A DNA stretch of 64,000 bases from Aerococcaceae bacterium NML190073 (GCA_026131555.1 JAMXJH010000003.1:62001-126000); one strand, 5' to 3'. Shown: positions 9,257-18,717, counted from the stretch's first letter. Made by a program: numbers and translations. Notes: a model not told the origin generated them from the letters alone.

Positions 9257-10906
9257 ATGAAAAAAATTGTATTAGTAGACGATGAAATAGATGTAAGACA
9301 ATCGATTAGCGCACTGGTTGATTGGGAGAAATTTGGTTTCGAATTAGTGGGAGAGGCTGGCAACGGACAAGAAGCCTTGTCGGTCATTGAAGAATTGCAA
9401 CCTGATGTTGTGTTGACGGATATTCGGATGCCGATTATGGATGGGATTGAAATGAGTCACAATATTCACGAATTGGATCCGACCATCCGGATTATTTTCT
9501 TAAGCGGACATGAACGTTTCGAATATGCGCAATCGGCAATTCGCTTGAATATTGAAGAATACTTGTTAAAGCCGATTTCGATTGAAGATATCGAACAAGT
9601 TTTGCAAAGAGTGGGCAATTCGATTGATGAAGAGCGGCAACAAGCGCTCGATATGAAGCGTATGACTCAAGAATATATGAAGACATTGGATGCGATTCGC
9701 CGAAGCTATTTAGTAAGCTTAACCATTGATACGCATACACGTGCCGAAGAAGAGAAACTGCGTAATTTAGCTGAATTGTATCAAGTGAATTTAGCGGGAG
9801 ATATGTATGTTGTCGTCAATATTGCTTTGTTAAAAGAGAATGAATTACAAGGCGTGGCGAGTGTTTCGCCTCAAGTGAAAGACCGGGTGTTTGCTGAAGA
9901 ACTCAGTTGGGTTTCTTATTTGAAAAACACGCAGACGATTGTCCGAAAATATATGAATGCAGAAGTTTTCCGCCAGAATGATACATTGACACTCATTATT
10001 TCCGGCACGAAAGAGGAACTCGATAGCAACTTAGATACCATTTTATTGGATATCCAACAGACTTTTATCAAAACATATGACCTCGAAGCAATTATGGGTG
10101 TTAGCCGTTGTGTAGCGGGTTTGCATGAATTGAAGCGAGCGTATCGCCAAGCTACGGATGCTTTGAATTATTGCCGCTCCAGTGAAGATACGCAATGCGT
10201 GTACATGTCGGATATTGAGGCATTGAGTCCGTCATCCTTTGAATTGGACGAAATGATAGGCGAACGCCTTGTATCGGCTGTAAAAGTCGGCGACGAAGCC
10301 ACTTTGAAAGAATTGAGTCGCGATATTTATCAAGAATATAATTTACGTCATTGTTCGGCAGAAACAGTCTATATGATTTATCTTGAACTCACTTCCAAAA
10401 TATTGCGTATTTACGGTCAGATGGTACGAGAACCGGATAGACGTTGGAGTCATCATTTTATGGATGAAATGTTACAAGCCAGAACGGAATTATTGGAAGT
10501 GGTGTACCAGAAATTTCTCAATGGTGCCCAACATGCCCTGCGCCAAATCCGCGAGAACCGTGATGATATGAAAGAGTCACTCACTGTACAAGGTTTGAAA
10601 ATTATGCGCCAAGAATACAGCGACCCGAATTTCAATCAGAAATCTTTGGCGAGTTTATTGCACATCAGTCCGAACTATTTGAGCAGTCTCTTCAAGAAAG
10701 AAACCGATCAATCGTTCAAGGAGCATTTAATTGAAATTCGTATGCAGAAAGCGCAAGAATTACTCCTGTCAACTGATAAGAAAATTTTGGAAATTGCGCA
10801 ACTGACAGGTTATGTCGATCAACATTATTTCTCATACGGTTTCAAAAAATACTTTGGCAAGTCGCCACGCCAAATGCGTGAGGAGCAAGGAGAGCGTGCG
10901 AAATGA
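9257..10906 (+). CDS. AraC-type response regulator (YesN-like) of a sugar three-component system
   Basis: Cytoplasmic transcription factor of 549 residues. The receiver domain (about 1-120) has the acidic pair D9/E10, phospho-acceptor D55 in LTDIRMP, and K105 in LLKP. A long middle region (about 120-430) is typical of large YesN proteins. The C-terminal AraC double helix-turn-helix (about 440-540) reads ISPNYLSSLFKKE and YFSYGFKKYFGKSPRQMRE. The partner kinase gene starts 15 bases downstream. Target promoters are most likely those of the mgl genes that follow; this is inferred from position. RBS GTAGGAGG. Confidence 0.93.
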   Translation: MKKIVLVDDEIDVRQSISALVDWEKFGFELVGEAGNGQEALSVIEELQPDVVLTDIRMPIMDGIEMSHNIHELDPTIRIIFLSGHERFEYAQSAIRLNIEEYLLKPISIEDIEQVLQRVGNSIDEERQQALDMKRMTQEYMKTLDAIRRSYLVSLTIDTHTRAEEEKLRNLAELYQVNLAGDMYVVVNIALLKENELQGVASVSPQVKDRVFAEELSWVSYLKNTQTIVRKYMNAEVFRQNDTLTLIISGTKEELDSNLDTILLDIQQTFIKTYDLEAIMGVSRCVAGLHELKRAYRQATDALNYCRSSEDTQCVYMSDIEALSPSSFELDEMIGERLVSAVKVGDEATLKELSRDIYQEYNLRHCSAETVYMIYLELTSKILRIYGQMVREPDRRWSHHFMDEMLQARTELLEVVYQKFLNGAQHALRQIRENRDDMKESLTVQGLKIMRQEYSDPNFNQKSLASLLHISPNYLSSLFKKETDQSFKEHLIEIRMQKAQELLLSTDKKILEIAQLTGYVDQHYFSYGFKKYFGKSPRQMREEQGERAK

Positions 10907-10920
10907 AAGGAGGCAACGGA

Positions 10921-12645
10921 ATGAAAACATTCAGAAGATTGCAAATTATTATCTTTGCGGTCTTGGTCGTCATTTCGTCTTCAGTGTTGCTGCTCGGTTT
11001 AGCCATTAATTACAGTTTCCAACAAGAACAATTGATGGAACAAATTACAACCTTAACCGAACAAAACGTGGCGCGTTCAGCCGAAGCCTTAGAAACAATG
11101 CTGACAACATTGGAAGGGAGCACGAAGTCAATTATCAATCAATTGCGTCCGAACATTTCGGATGAAAAACTGAGCGAGGTGTTAAAAGACAGCGTGGCGT
11201 TGCATGATAATATTTTTTCAATTGCGATAGCGGATGCTTCAGGCAAGATTATTCAGCACGCACCGGACCGTTTCCATCTCAAACATGATGCGCGGATGCA
11301 GTCGCAAACGTGGTATCAAGCAGAACGACAATATGATACCTCCCTTTATTCAGTGCCTCACGTCCAAAACCTGTTCGTCCGTCAATATCCGTGGGTCATT
11401 TCCAATACAGTTCCCTTCATGCGAGGTAATACGCCACATCTTCTCATTATCGATTACAAAAATGAAATGTTGGAGTTGTTTTTTGCAGAAGGAGAAATCG
11501 GCAAGCGGGGATATACCTTTATTTTGGATAAGCACAACCAAATGGTGTATCATCCTCAACAACAGTTATTGGCATCGGGATTGAAGCACGAAGATGTGTC
11601 AAATTTGCGCGATGAAAGCAAGCAAACATTGTATGACAGCTCGCAACAATCGATTATTGCCACGCGCCGTGTCGGCTTGACGCAATGGCGTATCGCCGGT
11701 AAAACTTATATTCAAGATATTTTGTCAGAGGCACAACAGCAGTTAGTACGCACTTCGATTTTGATTTTTGGAGTGGTTTTCGGAGTGATAGCCTTAGTTG
11801 CCTATGTAGCAGCCAATTATATTGCTCAGCCGATTCAAGCCTTGTCTAAACAAATGCGTGACTGGCATCAAGAAGCATCTTTCGAGGCGATTAGAGAAGA
11901 GGCACCTTATGAAGAAGCTACGCAACTCAATCGCTCGTATAATCAGCTTCGCCAAGAAGTACACCATTTGATGGCGACGATTAAGCAAGAAGAAGCCGCC
12001 TTACGCAAGAGCGAGCGCAATGCTTTGGAAGCACAAATTCAACCGCATTTTTTATATAACACATTGGAGTCTATTCTGTGGATGATTGAACGCGGCAAAA
12101 CAAAAGAAGCATCTTTGATGGTGCGTTCACTCGGGAAATTGTTACGGATTTCATTGAGTAAAGGGAAAGAGTTTATTACGTTGGAACAAGAATTCGAGCA
12201 AGTACGAAGCTATTTGGCAATTCAAGGGATTCGTTACAAAAATCAGTTTGATTATCATGTAGAGTTGCCAGAACATTTGAAAAACTATGAAACAATCAAA
12301 CTTATCATCCAACCCTTAGTGGAGAATGCAATTTATCACGGCATTTCTCGAACGGTTGATCCCGGTGAAATTCATATTGTTGCTCGTCAGGAGGCGACTT
12401 CTATTGTCATTGAAGTGAGCGATAACGGTCAAGGAATGAGTGAAGAACGTTTAGCGGCTGTTCGCCAACATCTCGTTCAAAAAGATGAAGAACTGGGTAT
12501 TGGCATGCGCAATGTCCACGAACGTTTACAAATTTATTTTGGAGAACAATATGGTTTAACAATTGAAAGTGAATTGGATGAAGGAACTACGGTTTCTTTA
12601 CGCCTGCCAATCGTAGCAACAGAAGGGGGCAACGCCAATGTTTAG
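10921..12645 (+). CDS. Sensor histidine kinase of the LytS/YesM family
   Basis: Membrane kinase of 574 residues. One transmembrane helix sits near residues 10-30, an extracytoplasmic Cache-like domain spans about 35-275, a second helix about 280-300 and a HAMP linker follows. The His_kinase domain has QIQPHFLYNTLES with phospho-His H376; the ATPase domain has N-box LVENAIYHG and DNGQGM. The start at 10921 is chosen because AAAGGAGG lies just ahead; ATG 10903 sits upstream of that site. The last 8 bases overlap the start of the sugar-binding lipoprotein, implying coupled synthesis. It probably phosphorylates the regulator encoded upstream. Confidence 0.92.
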   Translation: MKTFRRLQIIIFAVLVVISSSVLLLGLAINYSFQQEQLMEQITTLTEQNVARSAEALETMLTTLEGSTKSIINQLRPNISDEKLSEVLKDSVALHDNIFSIAIADASGKIIQHAPDRFHLKHDARMQSQTWYQAERQYDTSLYSVPHVQNLFVRQYPWVISNTVPFMRGNTPHLLIIDYKNEMLELFFAEGEIGKRGYTFILDKHNQMVYHPQQQLLASGLKHEDVSNLRDESKQTLYDSSQQSIIATRRVGLTQWRIAGKTYIQDILSEAQQQLVRTSILIFGVVFGVIALVAYVAANYIAQPIQALSKQMRDWHQEASFEAIREEAPYEEATQLNRSYNQLRQEVHHLMATIKQEEAALRKSERNALEAQIQPHFLYNTLESILWMIERGKTKEASLMVRSLGKLLRISLSKGKEFITLEQEFEQVRSYLAIQGIRYKNQFDYHVELPEHLKNYETIKLIIQPLVENAIYHGISRTVDPGEIHIVARQEATSIVIEVSDNGQGMSEERLAAVRQHLVQKDEELGIGMRNVHERLQIYFGEQYGLTIESELDEGTTVSLRLPIVATEGGNANV

Positions 12646-13582
12646 AAGGTGGAAACGACTATTTTTATGTGTATGTCTGATATTGGTCGGATGCCAGAAC
12701 GTAGTAACGCCGGCTAATGAAACGATTGATATGGTGTTGATTACTAAACATAATTTAGGTGATTATTACCAGACGATGTTGCGCGGAGCCCAAACTGCCG
12801 AAAAAGAAATTACTACAGTTAAAGTTCAATTTTTGCCGGTAGCGGATGAAGGTGATTTGGTGGCTCAGAGTGCATTGATTGATGAAGCTGTGGCAAATCA
12901 AGTTGAGGCAATTCTTATCAGTCCCAATGAGGCATCGGCTACTCAAAGCGCATTGCACCGTGCTAAAGAAGCCGGTATTCCGGTCATTGTCTTAGATTCT
13001 CCTGTGGCAATTGAAGGATTGACCTATGTTGGGACAGATAATGTAGAATTGGGACGAACGATTGCACAAAGATTAAAGCAACAGCAAGTCCAAGCTTCAC
13101 AACTAGCAATCATTATGCCACAAGACTATAGCCGTAACATCGTGCAACGCGTTGAAGCAATCGAATCTGCTTTCTCTGAGCCAAAAATCTCTATCCTTAC
13201 GTTACCGCAAGATCAAGATAAAGCTGTGGAGCAACTGACAGCTTACAAAAAAATGCATCCGGGTATTACTCAGTGGGTAACGATTACGGAACTGATGACG
13301 GAAGCGGCGGGGCGAGCGGTAAAACTAAACGGTTGGCAAGACGATATCAGCATCATAGGCGTTGACAGCAACACAACTATTCTGCAATGGTTGGAGCAAG
13401 GTATTATTGACAAGTTAATCGTACAGAACAGCTATGCAATGGGTTATTTGGCTGTTTATTCCGCTTACAACACGCGTCAGAACATCCCGACCACCAAATA
13501 CCAAGACACACTTTATCTCGAAGTGACGAAGGATAATCTCTTTGACGAAGCGTTAGCGCCTTTATTATTTCCGATCAAATGA
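12638..13582 (+). CDS. Sugar-binding sensor lipoprotein (periplasmic-binding type 1 fold)
   Basis: Protein of 314 residues with a lipoprotein signal (lipobox LVGC, Cys19), then a Peripla_BP_4/RbsB-like two-lobed sugar-binding fold (LRGAQTAEKE, LISPNEAS, VIVLDSP, IIGVDSN). It overlaps the kinase gene by 8 bases and is separated from the ABC transporter genes. This order matches systems such as Clostridium XylFII-LytS-YesN, where a binding lipoprotein presents sugar to the kinase rather than to the transporter. A second full binding protein, MglB, is encoded downstream for transport, which supports a sensing role here. Ligand not determined; galactose, glucose or a methylgalactoside is plausible from context. 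Confidence 0.85.
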   Translation: MFRRWKRLFLCVCLILVGCQNVVTPANETIDMVLITKHNLGDYYQTMLRGAQTAEKEITTVKVQFLPVADEGDLVAQSALIDEAVANQVEAILISPNEASATQSALHRAKEAGIPVIVLDSPVAIEGLTYVGTDNVELGRTIAQRLKQQQVQASQLAIIMPQDYSRNIVQRVEAIESAFSEPKISILTLPQDQDKAVEQLTAYKKMHPGITQWVTITELMTEAAGRAVKLNGWQDDISIIGVDSNTTILQWLEQGIIDKLIVQNSYAMGYLAVYSAYNTRQNIPTTKYQDTLYLEVTKDNLFDEALAPLLFPIK

Positions 13583-13683
13583 TGATAACTTTTCGAAAGT
13601 TTTTAGTAGATTATTAAATGTAACCGTTTTATGAAAAGTGTTAGACTGTTTTTGTAAAAGAAATAGGATAAGGTGGTGACGTA

Positions 13684-15189
13684 ATGAGTACAGCAACGGA
13701 ATACATTCTAGATATTGATAATATTGTGAAGGAATTCCCTGGGGTGCGAGCGCTCGATAAAGCGCAATTGAAGGTGCGCCCCGGTACAGTACATGCGTTG
13801 ATGGGAGAAAATGGTGCCGGAAAGTCAACGATGATGAAGTGCTTATTCGGTATTTACATTGAAGATGAAGGAACAATTCGCCTAAATGGCGAGCAAGTGC
13901 GTTTCGACAATCCTAAGCAAGCGCTCGAAAATGGCGTTTCAATGGTTCACCAAGAATTGAACCAAGTATTGAAGCGCAGCGTTATGGAGAATATTTGGTT
14001 AGGTCGCTTCCCGATGAAGCGCGGTTTTGTTGATAGCCGTAAGATGTATGAAGATACCAAAAAAATCTTTGAACAACTGAATATTGATGTCGACCCTAAG
14101 GTGTTGATTGGCAAACTATCCGTATCGCAACGCCAAATGGTGGAAATTGCGAAAGCGGTCAGCTATGATGCGAAGGTATTGATTTTGGATGAGCCGACGT
14201 CTTCATTGACGGCTCAAGAAGTGCGCCATTTGTTCCGCATTATCAATCAACTGAAAGAACAAGGTTACGGTATTGTTTACATTTCGCACAAAATGGAAGA
14301 AATTTTGGAAATTTCAGATGATGTGACGATTATGCGTGACGGACGTTGGATTGCAACAGAGCCGGCATCTGAATTAACAATGGATCGCATTATCCAGTTG
14401 ATGGTTGGACGTGACTTGGGGCATTTATTCCCGCCACGTGACAATGTACCGGGCGAAGTGTCATTGCAGTTGAAGAATTTGACTGCGAAATACCAACCGA
14501 GTATCAAAGATGTTTCCCTTGATATTCGTAAAGGTGAAGTGCTTGGAATTGCCGGATTGGTCGGTTCGCGCAGAACGGAATTATTGGAATGTATTTTTGG
14601 AACGGCAACATTGGAAAGCGGCGAAATTTATAAAGACGGTAAATTGATTCAGAACCGTAACTCTCGTGAAGCTATCAAAAATGGTTTCGCTCTAGTAACC
14701 GAAGAACGCCGTGCGACAGGTATTTTTCCAATTGCAGATATTCGCTTCAATACAGTGATTGCGAATATTGGAGGCTATACAAATAAATTCGGTTTCGTCA
14801 ACAGTTCAACAACAGAATCCGACACGCAACGCATGATTGACGCAATGCAAATTAAGACTCCGACTCAAAAGACGCAAATTCGCAGTCTGTCGGGAGGAAA
14901 TCAACAGAAAGTAATTATCGGACGTTGGTTGTTAACAGATGCGGATGTGTATCTGTTCGACGAGCCAACGCGCGGAATTGACGTTGGAGCGAAATACGAA
15001 ATTTATCAACTAATCTTAGACTTAGCTAAGCGCGGCAAAACCGTTGTCGTTGTATCATCGGAGATGATGGAATTGATTGGTATTACCGACCGCATTGCTG
15101 TTATGTCAAACGGCTATTTAGCAGGTGTTGAAGATACAGATAAATTAACGCAAGAAGAAATTATGCGTCTGAGCGCATTGCATTTATAG
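13684..15189 (+). CDS. mglA: Galactose/methyl-galactoside ABC importer, ATP-binding subunit
   Basis: ATPase of a CUT2-family sugar importer, 501 residues with two fused nucleotide-binding domains. The first has Walker [10 protein letters not shown], signature [13 protein letters not shown] and Walker B LILDEPTS. The second has degenerate Walker [10 protein letters not shown], signature LSGGNQQKV and [11 protein letters not shown] degenerate second P-loop is normal for this family. RBS is GGTGG (weak). About 100 bases separate it from the sensor lipoprotein gene; no sure promoter was found there, though the response regulator would be expected to bind in this gap. mglC follows after 12 bases. 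Confidence 0.95.
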   Translation: MSTATEYILDIDNIVKEFPGVRALDKAQLKVRPGTVHALMGENGAGKSTMMKCLFGIYIEDEGTIRLNGEQVRFDNPKQALENGVSMVHQELNQVLKRSVMENIWLGRFPMKRGFVDSRKMYEDTKKIFEQLNIDVDPKVLIGKLSVSQRQMVEIAKAVSYDAKVLILDEPTSSLTAQEVRHLFRIINQLKEQGYGIVYISHKMEEILEISDDVTIMRDGRWIATEPASELTMDRIIQLMVGRDLGHLFPPRDNVPGEVSLQLKNLTAKYQPSIKDVSLDIRKGEVLGIAGLVGSRRTELLECIFGTATLESGEIYKDGKLIQNRNSREAIKNGFALVTEERRATGIFPIADIRFNTVIANIGGYTNKFGFVNSSTTESDTQRMIDAMQIKTPTQKTQIRSLSGGNQQKVIIGRWLLTDADVYLFDEPTRGIDVGAKYEIYQLILDLAKRGKTVVVVSSEMMELIGITDRIAVMSNGYLAGVEDTDKLTQEEIMRLSALHL

Positions 15190-15201
15190 GAGGATTAGAA
15201 T

Positions 15202-16236
15202 ATGTCAGAACCTAAATTATTGAAAGCAGACAATCAGAAGATTAGAGAGTTTCTGTTGAACTTCTCTTTATATATTGTATTGGGAGCAATGATTGTGACC
15301 ATTATCTTAATGGATACATCATTCCTAGATGTCAAAAACTTCATTAACATTTTGGCGCAAGCATCAACGCGTATTATTATGGCGTGTGGAGCGGCCGGTT
15401 TAATTGTATTGGGCGGTACAGACTTGTCATCAGGACGTGTGCTCGGTTTAACTGCCTTGATTTCAGCGTCATTATTACAATCCGTAACTTATGCATCAAG
15501 AATGTATCCGGATTTACCGCAGTTGCCAATTATTGTACCATTATTAGTTGTAGTGGTAGTCGGCGCTATCTTCGGTTTGATTAACGGCTTCGGGGTTGCA
15601 GTGTTGAAAGTTCACGCCTTCATCATTACTTTAGGAACCCAATTGATTGCTTACGGGATTGCAGCCATCTACATGGAAAACCAACCGACAGGTGCACAAC
15701 CGATTGCGAACTTTGATGACCGTTACCGTAATTTAGTAAATGGTACAATCAACTTAAGCGACGATATTAAGATCCCTTACTTGATTTTCTACGCAGCAGC
15801 AGTATGTATTGTTATGTGGATTATTTGGAACAAAACGCGTCTGGGTAAAAACATGTTTGCGATCGGAGGCAACATTGAAGCGGCAGAAGTATCCGGCGTT
15901 AATATCGTTAAGAACATTATGACAGTGTTCTTAATCGCGGGTATGTTGTACGGTTTAGCCGGCTTCTTGGAAGCAGGTCGTATTGGATCAGCGACGTCAA
16001 GTACAGGTCTAAACTATGACTTAGATGCTATCTCAGCAGCCGTTATCGGTGGGGTATCCTTCTCAGGTGGTGTCGGAACAATTCCAGGGGTAATCATCGG
16101 GGCAATCATCTTACAATTCATCAACTATGGATTAGTTTACGTTGGTGTTAACCCATACATCCAATACATCATCAAAGGTTTAATCATTATCTTGGCTGTA
16201 TCCATTGACGTGCGTAAGTACATTAAGAGAAAATAA
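15202..16236 (+). CDS. mglC: Galactose/methyl-galactoside ABC importer, permease
   Basis: Integral membrane permease of 344 residues with about ten hydrophobic segments, forming the channel of the MglABC importer. MglC-family segments include GGTDLSSGRVLG, LGTQLIAYGIA and the coupling-region GGNIEAAEVSGVN. It has an RBS (GGAGG) and lies 12 bases after mglA. It is followed by a terminator, so mglA-mglC form a transcription unit and mglB is expressed separately. MglB-like ligands of this family are galactose, glucose and beta-methylgalactoside. Confidence 0.95.
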   Translation: MSEPKLLKADNQKIREFLLNFSLYIVLGAMIVTIILMDTSFLDVKNFINILAQASTRIIMACGAAGLIVLGGTDLSSGRVLGLTALISASLLQSVTYASRMYPDLPQLPIIVPLLVVVVVGAIFGLINGFGVAVLKVHAFIITLGTQLIAYGIAAIYMENQPTGAQPIANFDDRYRNLVNGTINLSDDIKIPYLIFYAAAVCIVMWIIWNKTRLGKNMFAIGGNIEAAEVSGVNIVKNIMTVFLIAGMLYGLAGFLEAGRIGSATSSTGLNYDLDAISAAVIGGVSFSGGVGTIPGVIIGAIILQFINYGLVYVGVNPYIQYIIKGLIIILAVSIDVRKYIKRK

Positions 16237-16246
16237 GCACATTTCG

Positions 16247-16283
16247 ACAGACTTCGACTTCGAGTTGGGGTCTGTTTTTTAAG
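16247..16283 (+). terminator. Intrinsic terminator of mglAC
   Basis: CAGAC...GTCTG outer stem with an inner CGACT/AGTTG pairing, followed by TTTTTT. Confidence 0.8.
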
Positions 16284-16332
16284 TTTTTGTATCAGAAGGA
16301 AGTAGTGCTCAAACCGCTTCAAAGGCTCAGCG

Positions 16333-16383
16333 TTGACTTCAATAATATCAAAGGGTACAATCATATTGAAGTAAACGCTTACT
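16333..16383 (+). promoter_or_regulatory. Promoter with overlapping cre-like operator for the SDR gene
   Basis: TTGACT (16333-16338), 17-base spacer, TACAAT (16356-16361). At the expected start site lies GTAAACGCTTAC within a larger inverted repeat (GAAGTAA, ACGC, TTACTTC). AGTAAACGCTTACT at 16370-16383 matches the cre consensus TGWAARCGYTWNCW in 13 of 14 positions. A CcpA or LacI-family repressor bound here would block initiation. Confidence 0.75.
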
Positions 16384-16477
16384 TCATCAACACACCGGAT
16401 GCAAAGATTTTACGATGTTACTCATGTCGCAACTCACTCTACTAAACGCAGTCAACTTTTGAAAAGGAGCAAATGCA

Positions 16478-17275
16478 ATGAAAAAATTAGAAGGAAAAGT
16501 AGCGTTGATCACAGGTGCAGCATTGGGCGTAGGAGCCGGAATTTGTGCAGTATATGCAAAATACGGGGCAAAACTTATTATGGTGGATATTGATTCGCAA
16601 TTGGAAGAAACAGCAGATTATCTGAGAAAAGAATACGGCGCGGAAATTATAACAGCAAAAGCAAATGTGGCGGACTACCAACAAATGGTAGCAGTTGCCA
16701 AGCAAGGTGTTGAAACATTTGGCGCTATCCATATTGCATGTTGCAATGCCGGTGTCTGTCGTTTGGCACCTTTTGAAGAAATGGCTGAAGAGATGCTTGA
16801 TTTCCATATTGATGTCAATATCAAAGGTGTTTGGAATACGTGTAAAGCAGTCGTTCCTTATATGTTGGAACAAAAAGGTGGCAGCATTGTGATTGCTTCA
16901 TCTGTAACCGGAGATCTTGTAGCGGATGCCGGAGAAGCGGCTTATGCAATGAGTAAAGCAGCGCTCGTAGGTCTAACTAAATGTCTGGCCGTTGAATACG
17001 CTGACCGTAACATTCGTGTAAACTGTACACAACTCGGATATGCTCGCACGCCGATGGTCGAAAAAATGGCGCTGGATACCAATTCGGAAGATCCGGAATC
17101 AGTCATTAAAGGAATTGCAATTGGCGTACCGATGAAGCGACTGGCAACACCTAATGAAGTAGGAGAATTATTTGCCTTTCTGGGAAGCGAGGAATCCAGT
17201 TATTTAACAGGAGCACAAATTGTCATCGACGGTGGTAGCACCTTGCCGGAAACGATGACAATGGGAACGAATTAG
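16478..17275 (+). CDS. Short-chain dehydrogenase, UcpA-like, within the mgl cluster
   Basis: NAD(P)-dependent oxidoreductase of 265 residues with a Rossmann fold. It shows the TGAALGVGAGI nucleotide-binding motif, the NAGVCRL segment, a catalytic Ser in SSVTGD and YxxxK in AYAMSKAAL. Segments VTGDLVAD, EDPES and GGSTLPET closely match E. coli UcpA as I recall it; that enzyme's substrate is not established. Its place between mglC and mglB suggests it acts on the imported sugar, for instance as a hexose dehydrogenase, but this is inference. It has its own cre-regulated promoter and RBS AAAGGAG. Confidence 0.85.
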   Translation: MKKLEGKVALITGAALGVGAGICAVYAKYGAKLIMVDIDSQLEETADYLRKEYGAEIITAKANVADYQQMVAVAKQGVETFGAIHIACCNAGVCRLAPFEEMAEEMLDFHIDVNIKGVWNTCKAVVPYMLEQKGGSIVIASSVTGDLVADAGEAAYAMSKAALVGLTKCLAVEYADRNIRVNCTQLGYARTPMVEKMALDTNSEDPESVIKGIAIGVPMKRLATPNEVGELFAFLGSEESSYLTGAQIVIDGGSTLPETMTMGTN

Positions 17276-17408
17276 ATTAACCTTAAGAAGAAGGCGTGTG
17301 AACGACATTCTTTTTTGCTGTGTGCAAAAAACAAGACATAATAGAGAAAACAACGGTTAGAAAATTTATTCATCATAGATTTTCTAAAATCCATGATAAA
17401 AAATCGAA

Positions 17409-17437
17409 TGGAAACGCTTTACACGACATGCTAAAAT
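17409..17437 (+). promoter_or_regulatory. mglB promoter with cre-like site over the -35
   Basis: Extended -10 TGCTAAAAT (hexamer 17432-17437) with a poor -35 TGGAAA 17 bases upstream. TGGAAACGCTTTAC at 17409-17422 has the LacI/CcpA operator core (GAAACGCTTT) and covers the -35, which suggests carbon catabolite repression or a sugar repressor. Confidence 0.7.
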
Positions 17438-17469
17438 GAATTCATCAAATAAGCAAAGGAGCTAAACTT

Positions 17470-18486
17470 ATGAAAAAGTTAAGTAAAGTATTGTTGGCAG
17501 TATTCTTGTTATTAGCTTACATTGTACCAGCTGTAACAGTTGTACGTGCCGAAGACAAAGATGTGAAAATCGGGGTAGCATTCTACAAGTATGATGATGC
17601 ATATATGTCATCTGTACGTGTTGCTTTAGAGAAAGTTGCTAAAGAGCATGACAATGTAGAGTTGTTATTAAATGACTCACAAAACGACCAAGCAAAACAA
17701 AACGACCAAATCGATGTTATGATCCAAAAAGGCGTAGATGTATTGCTTATCAACGTTGTAGATACAGGAGCAGCAGAAACTGTTATCCAAAAAGCAAAAG
17801 ATGCTAACATTCCATTGATTCTATTCAACCGTGAGCCAGCGACAGAAGTTGTGAAAGCTTATGACAAAGCTCGTTTCGTTGGAACAACTGCTAAAGAAGC
17901 AGGTATTATCCAAGGTCAAATGATGGTTGAATTGTGGAACAGCGACAAGAAATTCGACCGCAACGGTAACGGTACATTGGATTATGTAATGTTAATCGGT
18001 GACGCTGAGAACCCAGAAGCAATCGCTCGTACTAAATTCTCAGTAGATACATTAACAGAAGCAGGTATCAAAGTGAACAAATTAGGTGATCAAGTAGCGA
18101 ACTGGGATGCTGACAAAGCGAACACAGCAGTATCAGCTTGGTTATCTAAAGATGGCGACAACATCGACATCGTTATTGCAAACAACGACTCAATGGCATC
18201 AGGTGCAATCGCAGCTTTACAAGCAGCAGGCTTCAACACAGAAAAAGGTACTGAAAAGTACATTCCAGTATACGGTGTAGACGCAACTGATGAAGCAGTT
18301 GACTTGATTTCTCGTGGCATTATGACAGGAACTGTTAAACAAGATGCTGAAGGTATGGCTAAAGCAGTATTCGCGTTAGGTTATAATGCAGCACAAGGTC
18401 GCGACTTCGTAGAAGGAACAGACTACAAGTACGACGAAACAGAAGTATCTGTACGTATCCCATACCAACCATACGTATCAGAATAA
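17470..18486 (+). CDS. mglB: Galactose/glucose-binding protein of the Mgl importer
   Basis: Extracytoplasmic binding protein of 338 residues that delivers galactose or glucose to MglAC. Peripla_BP_4 fold with IGVAFYKYDDAY, LLINVVD, LFNREP and YGVDATDEA. It keeps the calcium-binding loop of the E. coli protein type (DRNGNGTLD). The N-terminus is a standard secretion signal ending VRA with no lipobox cysteine. This is unusual, since Gram-positive binding proteins are normally lipid-anchored; the start codon is secure (AAAGGAG), so the lack is real. It may be released or held by an uncleaved signal helix. Monocistronic with strong terminator; regular codon choice suggests high expression. Confidence 0.93.
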   Translation: MKKLSKVLLAVFLLLAYIVPAVTVVRAEDKDVKIGVAFYKYDDAYMSSVRVALEKVAKEHDNVELLLNDSQNDQAKQNDQIDVMIQKGVDVLLINVVDTGAAETVIQKAKDANIPLILFNREPATEVVKAYDKARFVGTTAKEAGIIQGQMMVELWNSDKKFDRNGNGTLDYVMLIGDAENPEAIARTKFSVDTLTEAGIKVNKLGDQVANWDADKANTAVSAWLSKDGDNIDIVIANNDSMASGAIAALQAAGFNTEKGTEKYIPVYGVDATDEAVDLISRGIMTGTVKQDAEGMAKAVFALGYNAAQGRDFVEGTDYKYDETEVSVRIPYQPYVSE

Positions 18487-18520
18487 TATTTGATCATATT
18501 CCCCTTAATATGATAAATTA

Positions 18521-18560
18521 TTTCGAGAGCGATCACTTCGATTGCTCTCGAAATGTTTTT
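18521..18560 (+). terminator. Intrinsic terminator of mglB
   Basis: TTTCGAGAGC / GCTCTCGAAA, perfect 10 base pairs extending inward through AATC/GATC-type pairs, followed by TGTTTTT. Confidence 0.92.
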
Positions 18561-18573
18561 ACAGGAGGTCGCG

Positions 18574-18717
18574 ATGACGAAGGAAGAGAAGAAACCGAAA
18601 CATAAGCGCAAAAATTTATACGATGACATCAATATTTCAGAACGCTCAATCAATATTTTTATTGTGGTGATTGTTATGCTACTATTGATTGCGTTATATT
18701 TCGGGTTACGAAAATAA
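18574..18717 (+). CDS. 47-residue single-pass membrane protein
   Basis: Small gene with a very good RBS (AGGAGG, five bases before the ATG). The product has a highly charged N-terminal half (MTKEEKKPKHKRKN, then YDDINISER) and a C-terminal hydrophobic helix of about 20 residues ending GLRK. It starts 14 bases after the mglB terminator, so it is transcribed by read-through or a promoter I cannot see. I do not recognise the family. Position relative to the strong promoter at 18722 suggests it is the last gene of the mgl side. Confidence 0.65.
   Translation: MTKEEKKPKHKRKNLYDDINISERSINIFIVVIVMLLLIALYFGLRK

Noticed and set aside
13641-13669. Promoter TTAGAC-17-TAGGAT before mglA
   Set aside because: Its transcription start would fall after the RBS, eight bases before the start codon; not a workable promoter, so none is annotated there.
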